From positions 82,111-146,110 of the forward strand of contig NZ_JBAVHX010000023.1 in assembly GCF_049686335.1 (NCBI RefSeq): 64,000 bases of DNA. Direction: 5' to 3'. The position numbers and the translations under genes are program-made. Positions within the stretch are counted from its first letter, which is position 1, and each line of letters opens with the position of its first letter. Below, piece by piece: positions 58,915 through 64,000 of the stretch. This stretch comes from Buttiauxella sp049686335. GTDB taxonomy: Bacteria; Pseudomonadota; Gammaproteobacteria; Enterobacterales; Enterobacteriaceae. Below the pieces are notes generated by a model, which saw only the letters and a list, made by a program, of their open reading frames with translations, was not told where the DNA came from and searched no databases.

Positions 58915-59559
58915 TTAAAAGCCCCGACTTTCAAGATATAACACGGTTGCAGCGACACGGGAACGCACCTGAAGTTTACGCAGTAAATTGCGAATGTGCA
59001 CTTTCACCGTCTCTTCAGAAATATGCAGGCCTGAGGCAATTTGTTTATTCGATAAACCCCTGGCGACCTCTTGCAACACATCCAGTTCGCGCTCGGTTAA
59101 CACGGCGAACGGGTCATCGCTGCGTTTGTCGGTACTGCGGGTGCGTAAGTATTCCGCGACCTGCTCGCTATAGGCTTCACCTTCTGTTGCGCCACGACGA
59201 ATATCTTCGAGCAAAACGTCGGGGTCGCTATCTTTAAGCAGATATCCATCGGCACCGGCATCAATCAGCGTGAAAATATCGCTACGCGAATCAGATACCG
59301 TCAGTACGATAATACGCCCGTTAACCCCATCACGACGCATGGCGTTTAGCGTATCAAGCCCACTCAAACCTTTCATATTCAGGTCGAGCAAAATAAGGTC
59401 GGGGGCCAGGCGATTGGCAAGACTAATGGCTTCTGCACCGCTGCTGGCTTCACCCACAACGCTAAAACTGGCATCCATTTCCAGCAACTGGCGAATGCCA
59501 CGACGCATTAACGGATGATCATCGACGATTAATACCTGACAGACATTTTTCTCAGTCAT
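58915..59559 (-). CDS. narP: NarP-type nitrate/nitrite response regulator
   Basis: 214 residues. Receiver domain with phospho-Asp in LILLDLNMKG (near residue 59), acidic pocket VDDHPLMRRG and Lys in GYLLKDSDP, then a LuxR-type DNA-binding domain (about 150-214) with LTERELDVLQEVARGLSNKQ. Among NarL/NarP it resembles NarP more. In E. coli K-12 narP is unlinked to narQ; here it lies 32 bases after narQ, as an apparent operon. It could be a NarP paralogue. Confidence 0.82.
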   Translation of the reverse strand: MTEKNVCQVLIVDDHPLMRRGIRQLLEMDASFSVVGEASSGAEAISLANRLAPDLILLDLNMKGLSGLDTLNAMRRDGVNGRIIVLTVSDSRSDIFTLIDAGADGYLLKDSDPDVLLEDIRRGATEGEAYSEQVAEYLRTRSTDKRSDDPFAVLTERELDVLQEVARGLSNKQIASGLHISEETVKVHIRNLLRKLQVRSRVAATVLYLESRGF

Positions 59560-59591
59560 TGCTTACCCCAATACTTTTAAAATTCTTATCG

Positions 59592-61307
59592 TTATAAATT
59601 TACGGGTGTTTCGTTTGCCGCGTGTTCTGTAGCCGGCGTTCGAAAATTCAACCTTATTAAAGTTCCACCCTCTTCGGGGCGGGAAATAGTCAGCTCACCA
59701 CCTAAACGGGCGGCGCGCTCATGCATGATATTTAATCCGTAATGCCCTTCGGGTTCAGTGAAGCTTGCGATTCCATTGCCATCATCAAGAATACTTACAG
59801 TATGAACGCCTGAAAGGGAGGTGCTACAGCTTACGGCTATTTTATTGGCCTGGGCGTGTTTAATCGCGTTTAACACACCTTCGCGAATAATTTGCAGTAA
59901 ATGCACCTGCTGCGAGGCATCTAACGCCTGAGTCGGGATCTGGCAATCAAGCGTGAGTGTCGCCGCTGTTTGTTTGCGTAGCGGCGTGATCATCTCCTGC
60001 AATGCAGACGGTAAATCTGCCTGCTGGAGTGTCAGGCGGAAGGTGGTCAATAACTCGCGCAACTGGCGATACGCATCGTTCAGTGCCTGGGAAAAGTCAT
60101 TGATAATGACTTGTGCAGGCTGGTTCTCCGGCGGAACGGCACGTTTTAATAACGTCAGTTGGATGCGTAAGTAAGAGAGCACTTGTGCCAGAGAATCATG
60201 TAATTCGCGTGCAATGGTGGCTCGCTCTTCCATCAACAACAGCTGCTGATAATGTTTTTGCGCCTGATTAAAATACAGCCCACGCCCCAGCATATTGGCC
60301 AGACTTTGCATTAACGGCAGCGGTGGAACCCCTTGCGGTGCTTGCCAGCGCAGCAACCCTAACTCTTTGTCCTCAAGCACAATCGGCAAGGTTTGCCACG
60401 CCTGGTCTGAGTGTGCGACACCGTCCTGTATCTTCCAGTTTTCACCGGTTTTAATCTCGAGATAATTGACCGGCGTTTTCTGGCGTACTTGCTGCAACAC
60501 GCGCTCGAAACAGTGTTGATCGATGGTGCTGACCGTCAGCGCCTGTGAGCAGGCGTACAGCACTTCCAGCGTTCGGTTAGCTTCCTGCAAATCGAGGGTT
60601 TTTTCCTGCACACTCTCTTCGAGGGAGCGATACAGTTTTTGCAGCTCACCGGACATGCGGGTGAAGGTGTGCGACAACAATCCCAGCTCGTTCGGCAGTT
60701 GCGTATTCAATGGCGGGTAATCAAATTCACCACGTTCAATGGCGCTACTGGCTTCCATCAATTTGTTGAGCGGAGCCACAACCTGGTGGCGGAAGCGGCG
60801 TAAGGTGAAAAACACCAGCGTGAAAATGGCAATAAAACCTACGACTGAGGCCATCACCACCTGCATCATTTTACGTTCGGCATAATGCTGGAGGGCGAGT
60901 ACAAACAGGTCGATTTGCGCCACATAGCCGGTGATGTTGGCCTGATACCATTGCAGATCGCCCTGGCGGATATGTTGTTCCATCTCCGCCCAGGCATTAT
61001 TAATTGCGCTAAAACGCGTTCGCACTTCCGCAGGCACCCAGAATTTCTCGATTTTAAGCAGGGCAGGCGAGCGCAGCGACTGGTCGTATTGTTCAAGATG
61101 CTGGTCAATATCGGCGCGATCGCCTTGCAAATCATAACCCAGACGATAGCTTTGCATACGCAATGAACCTGCGACATTCACCGCTTCGGCATCACGTAAA
61201 CTACTCGCAAGGGTGACCATCGCAATGCCTGTGGAAAGCAGCGATAACAAAACAATATAAAAAAAGGCGCGGGCCAGGCTCGAGGAAACCGAGCGTTTTA
61301 CCATCAC
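59592..61307 (-). CDS. narQ: Nitrate/nitrite sensor histidine kinase NarQ
   Basis: 571 residues. Inner-membrane sensor with two helices (about 14-34 and 148-170) around a periplasmic nitrate domain; the P-box includes AGSLRMQSYRLGYDL. HAMP, central Cys-containing and histidine kinase domains follow. The phosphorylated His is in ARELHDSLAQVLSYL; ATP-binding DDGNGI and HYGLNIMHERA are in the HATPase domain. The first codon is GTG at 61307 (aligned with the E. coli start), with an ATG directly after it that could serve instead. It precedes the narP-like gene. Confidence 0.95.
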   Translation of the reverse strand: MMVKRSVSSSLARAFFYIVLLSLLSTGIAMVTLASSLRDAEAVNVAGSLRMQSYRLGYDLQGDRADIDQHLEQYDQSLRSPALLKIEKFWVPAEVRTRFSAINNAWAEMEQHIRQGDLQWYQANITGYVAQIDLFVLALQHYAERKMMQVVMASVVGFIAIFTLVFFTLRRFRHQVVAPLNKLMEASSAIERGEFDYPPLNTQLPNELGLLSHTFTRMSGELQKLYRSLEESVQEKTLDLQEANRTLEVLYACSQALTVSTIDQHCFERVLQQVRQKTPVNYLEIKTGENWKIQDGVAHSDQAWQTLPIVLEDKELGLLRWQAPQGVPPLPLMQSLANMLGRGLYFNQAQKHYQQLLLMEERATIARELHDSLAQVLSYLRIQLTLLKRAVPPENQPAQVIINDFSQALNDAYRQLRELLTTFRLTLQQADLPSALQEMITPLRKQTAATLTLDCQIPTQALDASQQVHLLQIIREGVLNAIKHAQANKIAVSCSTSLSGVHTVSILDDGNGIASFTEPEGHYGLNIMHERAARLGGELTISRPEEGGTLIRLNFRTPATEHAANETPVNL

Positions 61308-61632
61308 TGCATATTTATCCGTCGAATAACTGAGAGCGAAACGTACCAGAAACTGAGGACGTCACAAATCCTTGTTGCTTATATTTCGGCAAATCTTCCA
61401 AAACAATGGTTAGGAATTAACTCGGTTACATCACAAGCATAACTGCTGCATAACAAAATGGGTGAAAACGATGTTTCATTAAACCTGAAAAGAAATTGAT
61501 CCTTACCAGGTTATTTGCAGATTTCACGCTAAATTGGGCAAATGACCATTGCCAGTTTATGCATCGCCAGGTCATAACATCACCCTTATAAATGATAAGC
61601 CTTCTGTTTAAATAACAGGCAAAGGGGTAATG
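61308..61632. other. 325-base divergent region between narQ and aegA
   Basis: AT-rich with no gene. It should hold the promoters of narQ and aegA. I found no clear FNR box or NarP heptamer pair by eye. Confidence 0.4.
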
Positions 61633-63636
61633 ATGAATCGTTTTGTTCTTGCCAATGCACAGCTCTGCCTGGGATGTCATGCCTGCGAAGTCGCCTGTGT
61701 GATGTCCCACAATGATGAAAAGCATGTTCTGACCAGCCATCAATTCCAGCCACGGATCTGTGTCATTAAACATCAGGGCCGACGTAACGCCGTCACATGC
61801 CGTCATTGTGAAGACGCCCCTTGCGCCAGCAGTTGCCCAAATGAAGCCATTTCACGTGTCGCAGACAGTGTGCAGGTCAACCAGCAGAAATGTATCGGTT
61901 GTAAATCCTGTGTCGTGGCCTGCCCGTTTGGGGCGATGCAGATAATCACGGTTCCGCTCAATGACGGGCGCTCGGTTAAAGCCAACGCCCATAAATGTGA
62001 CTTATGTCTGCACCGTGAAAGCGGCCCCGCGTGTGTGGAAAATTGCCCAGGCAAAGCGCTGAAATTAATCAGCAGTGAGACACTTGCCGCACTGGCTAAG
62101 AACCGACGCCTGCGCTCAGCGGCTCAGGAAGCTCAACCGTGGCACAGTTCCGCACAGCAAGGGCTGCAACAGCCGTCAGCGGATAGCGAATTTAGTAAAG
62201 TGAATAAAATGCGCGCGACGCCTGCGCGCCAGGATCCGGACAAAATTGATCTGGATTTGCGCAAGACCGGCTTTGACGAAATCTATTGTACCTTCAATAA
62301 AAACCAGGCAGAAAGCCAGGCTGACCGCTGCCTGAAATGCGGCGAACACAGTATTTGTGAATGGACCTGCCCGCTGCACAACCATATTCCCCAGTGGATT
62401 GAACTGGTCAAAGAAGGGCGCATTCTCGAAGCGGTTGAGCTGTCACATCAGACAAACTGTTTGCCGGAAGTCACCGGGCGCGTCTGCCCGCAAGATCGTT
62501 TATGTGAAAGCGCCTGCACCCTGAAAGACGAATACGGCGCTGTCACTATCGGCAATATTGAACGCTATATTTCCGACAACGCTTTTGCCAGCGGTTGGAC
62601 GCCTGATCTCTCATACGTCCAGCCGACAAACCGTCGTGTCGCCGTGATTGGCGCGGGGCCTGCCGGGCTTGCCTGCGCGGATATTCTGGCGCGCAACGGC
62701 GTTCAGGCCACGGTGTTTGATCGTCATCCTGAAATCGGCGGACTGCTGACGTTTGGTATTCCGGCCTTTAAGCTGGATAAATCGTTATTAAGCCGTCGCC
62801 GTGAGATTTTTAGCGCCATGGGTATCGAATTTAAACTCAATACCGAAATTGGTCGCGATATTTCCCTGCAACAGGTTTTAGCTGAGTTTGATGCGGTCTT
62901 TGTCGGTGTTGGCACTTATCGCTCAATGAAAGCGGGACTGCCGAACGAAGATGCAGCAGGAGTATATGACGCGCTGCCTTTCCTGATTGCCAACACTAAA
63001 CAGGTGATGGGTTTGCCTGAATTACCGGAAGAGCCCTACATCAATATGGCGGGTAAGCAGGTGGTTGTGCTCGGCGGTGGCGATACCGCAATGGACTGTG
63101 TCCGCACCTCTTTGCGTCATGGGGCAGAGCAGGTGACCTGCGCCTATCGTCGGGATGAAAGAAACATGCCGGGCTCCAAAAAAGAGGTCAAAAATGCCAG
63201 GGAGGAAGGGGCGTTGTTTGAGTTCAACGTGCAGCCGCTGAACATTGAGCTAAACGACAGTGGCCGGGTGACAGGTATCCGTATGTTGCGCACGCGAATG
63301 GGTGAGCCAGACGAGCAAGGTCGTCGTCGTCCGGAGCCGATAACAGGCTCGGAATTTGTCATGCCAGCCGATGCGGTAATTATGGCGTTTGGCTTCCATC
63401 CCCATGGTATGCCGTGGCTGGAAGAGCACAGCGTGAAGCTCGATAGCTGGGGGCGCATCATCGCCAGCGTTGAAGATAAATTGCGTTATCAGACCAGCAA
63501 CCCGAAGATTTTCGCTGGTGGCGATGCGGTGCGTGGCGCAGACCTGGTGGTGACTGCGATGGCAGAAGGTCGGCACGCTGCAGCGGGCATTATGGAGTAT
63601 CTTGAAATTACTGTGCAAACTAAACTCGTCCCATAA
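61633..63636 (+). CDS. aegA: Iron-sulfur/flavin oxidoreductase AegA
   Basis: 667 residues. An anaerobically expressed protein of the GltD-like family, linked in E. coli to formate-dependent urate breakdown. The N-terminal ferredoxin part has repeated [4Fe-4S] motifs (CLGCHACEVAC, CRHCEDAPCASSC, CIGCKSCVVAC and CDLCLHRESGPACVENC). The second part, from about residue 195, is a glutamate-synthase small-subunit-like reductase with FAD-binding VIGAGPAGLACA and NADPH-binding VVLGGGDTAMDCV. I chose ATG at 61633 because AGGGG is better spaced for it than for the adjacent ATG at 61630. Confidence 0.95.
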   Translation: MNRFVLANAQLCLGCHACEVACVMSHNDEKHVLTSHQFQPRICVIKHQGRRNAVTCRHCEDAPCASSCPNEAISRVADSVQVNQQKCIGCKSCVVACPFGAMQIITVPLNDGRSVKANAHKCDLCLHRESGPACVENCPGKALKLISSETLAALAKNRRLRSAAQEAQPWHSSAQQGLQQPSADSEFSKVNKMRATPARQDPDKIDLDLRKTGFDEIYCTFNKNQAESQADRCLKCGEHSICEWTCPLHNHIPQWIELVKEGRILEAVELSHQTNCLPEVTGRVCPQDRLCESACTLKDEYGAVTIGNIERYISDNAFASGWTPDLSYVQPTNRRVAVIGAGPAGLACADILARNGVQATVFDRHPEIGGLLTFGIPAFKLDKSLLSRRREIFSAMGIEFKLNTEIGRDISLQQVLAEFDAVFVGVGTYRSMKAGLPNEDAAGVYDALPFLIANTKQVMGLPELPEEPYINMAGKQVVVLGGGDTAMDCVRTSLRHGAEQVTCAYRRDERNMPGSKKEVKNAREEGALFEFNVQPLNIELNDSGRVTGIRMLRTRMGEPDEQGRRRPEPITGSEFVMPADAVIMAFGFHPHGMPWLEEHSVKLDSWGRIIASVEDKLRYQTSNPKIFAGGDAVRGADLVVTAMAEGRHAAAGIMEYLEITVQTKLVP

Positions 63637-63639
63637 GAT

Positions 63640-63672
63640 CATTTTGCCCTTCCTGAAAGGGAAGGGCAAAAT
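63640..63672. terminator. Bidirectional hairpin after aegA
   Basis: Perfect 14-bp stem CATTTTGCCCTTCC at 63640-63653 and GGAAGGGCAAAATG at 63659-63672 with a 5-base loop. The T-rich and A-rich flanks of the arms suit termination, though no extra T-run follows. Confidence 0.65.
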
Positions 63673-63864
63673 GAAACGTAGTCCACCTTTCTCATCGTAT
63701 TTTGTCCATTTCCCTATTTCTGTCTTTTTGACAGAGATCGCAGTAATTACTCCATCTTATCCTTAGCTTTATGTTGTTGATTTAAATGATTTATTTTATA
63801 AATGCATTTAATCATTCCAGACAAAATATCAATCATTTCACCCGCACTTTAAAAGGATTTCACC

Positions 63865-64000
63865 ATGCCAGGCATGCCTGCTGCGCGTCAGGGTGACGCC
63901 ACACTTATCGGCGGCCCGGTTATTCAGGGCTCGTTGGGAGTGATGATTGGCGCGCCCACCGGCGTGGCCTGTTCGGTCTGCCCCGGAGGGGTGGCCGTGG
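63865..64000 (+). CDS. PAAR-domain/Rhs family protein, N-terminal part
   Basis: Open at the right window edge; 45 codons visible, starting ATG at 63865 with AAAAGGA nine bases upstream. The translation begins MPGMPAARQGDATLIGG and continues to GAPTGVACSVCPGG. This is the PAAR-like start of enterobacterial Rhs proteins (MSGKPAARQGD in RhsA-D of E. coli). Rhs/PAAR proteins cap type VI secretion spikes and carry polymorphic C-terminal toxins. The rest, including toxin and immunity gene, lies outside. AT-rich upstream sequence suggests acquired DNA. Confidence 0.87.
   Translation, partial: MPGMPAARQGDATLIGGPVIQGSLGVMIGAPTGVACSVCPGGVAV

Noticed and set aside
63770..63800. FNR-like box TTGATTTAAATGAT before the Rhs gene
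   Set aside because: Only one half-site fits and the region is AT-rich, so chance is likely.

Overview
The window is chromosomal DNA from a member of the Enterobacteriaceae. Most proteins read as close relatives of Escherichia coli K-12 proteins, and the backbone keeps the K-12 gene order yfhM-pbpC-ndk-rlmN-rodZ-ispG-hisS-yfgM-bamB-der-yfgJ-xseA-guaBA-yfgG-yfgF-ppx-ppk-purN-purM-upp-uraA-hda-yfgD-bepA-perM-bcp-gcvR-dapA-bamC-purC-ypfJ-tmcA-ypfH-ypfN-dapE-yffB-ypfM-acrD-narQ-aegA. It is not K-12 itself: the proteins differ at many positions, ERIC repeats lie in unusual places, and four accessory segments interrupt the backbone. The genus cannot be fixed from the sequence alone; something in the Enterobacter/Kluyvera/Buttiauxella/Escherichia neighbourhood fits.

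Layout. 1-13.5 kb: envelope and housekeeping genes (alpha-2-macroglobulin end, PbpC, Ndk, RlmN, RodZ, IspG, HisS, YfgM, BamB, Der). 13.6-16.4 kb: accessory insert with a secreted two-part lysozyme-inhibitor-like protein and a stand-alone ethanolamine ammonia-lyase pair (eutBC). 16.5-21.6 kb: yfgJ, xseA and guaBA, with an ERIC element splitting guaB from guaA. 21.6-23.9 kb: accessory old-yellow-enzyme reductase with a divergent LysR regulator, joined to the broken end of a thioredoxin-fold gene. 23.9-30.4 kb: yfgG, yfgF, ppx, ppk. 30.6-36.9 kb: accessory pectin/rhamnogalacturonan-type locus: an unrecognised 553-aa protein, a RhiN-like GH105 hydrolase, a RhiT-like GPH transporter, an atypical cytoplasmic GH28 enzyme and a SemiSWEET protein lacking the PQ-loop proline. 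37-61.3 kb: nucleotide, lysine and envelope genes, the acrD efflux pump, and narQ with an adjacent narP-type regulator. 61.6-63.6 kb: aegA. The window ends about 45 codons into an Rhs/PAAR gene, a likely type VI secretion effector.

How the genes work together. Purine synthesis genes are scattered (purMN, purC, guaBA), and each unit has a recognisable PurR-type operator. upp and uraA form a uracil salvage pair, and upp carries the T-tract start known for UTP-dependent reiterative transcription. bamB and bamC belong to the outer-membrane assembly machine, with YfgM and BepA as periplasmic quality-control partners. narQ, the narP-like gene and aegA form a cluster for anaerobic nitrate sensing and redox metabolism.

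The most interesting material is the pectin-type locus with its odd SemiSWEET and unknown protein, the partial Rhs gene, the ERIC elements close upstream of start codons, the 34-bp tandem hairpin repeat between hda and yfgD, and the non-AUG (CTG) start of hda. I found no CRISPR array, prophage, insertion sequence, tRNA or rRNA.
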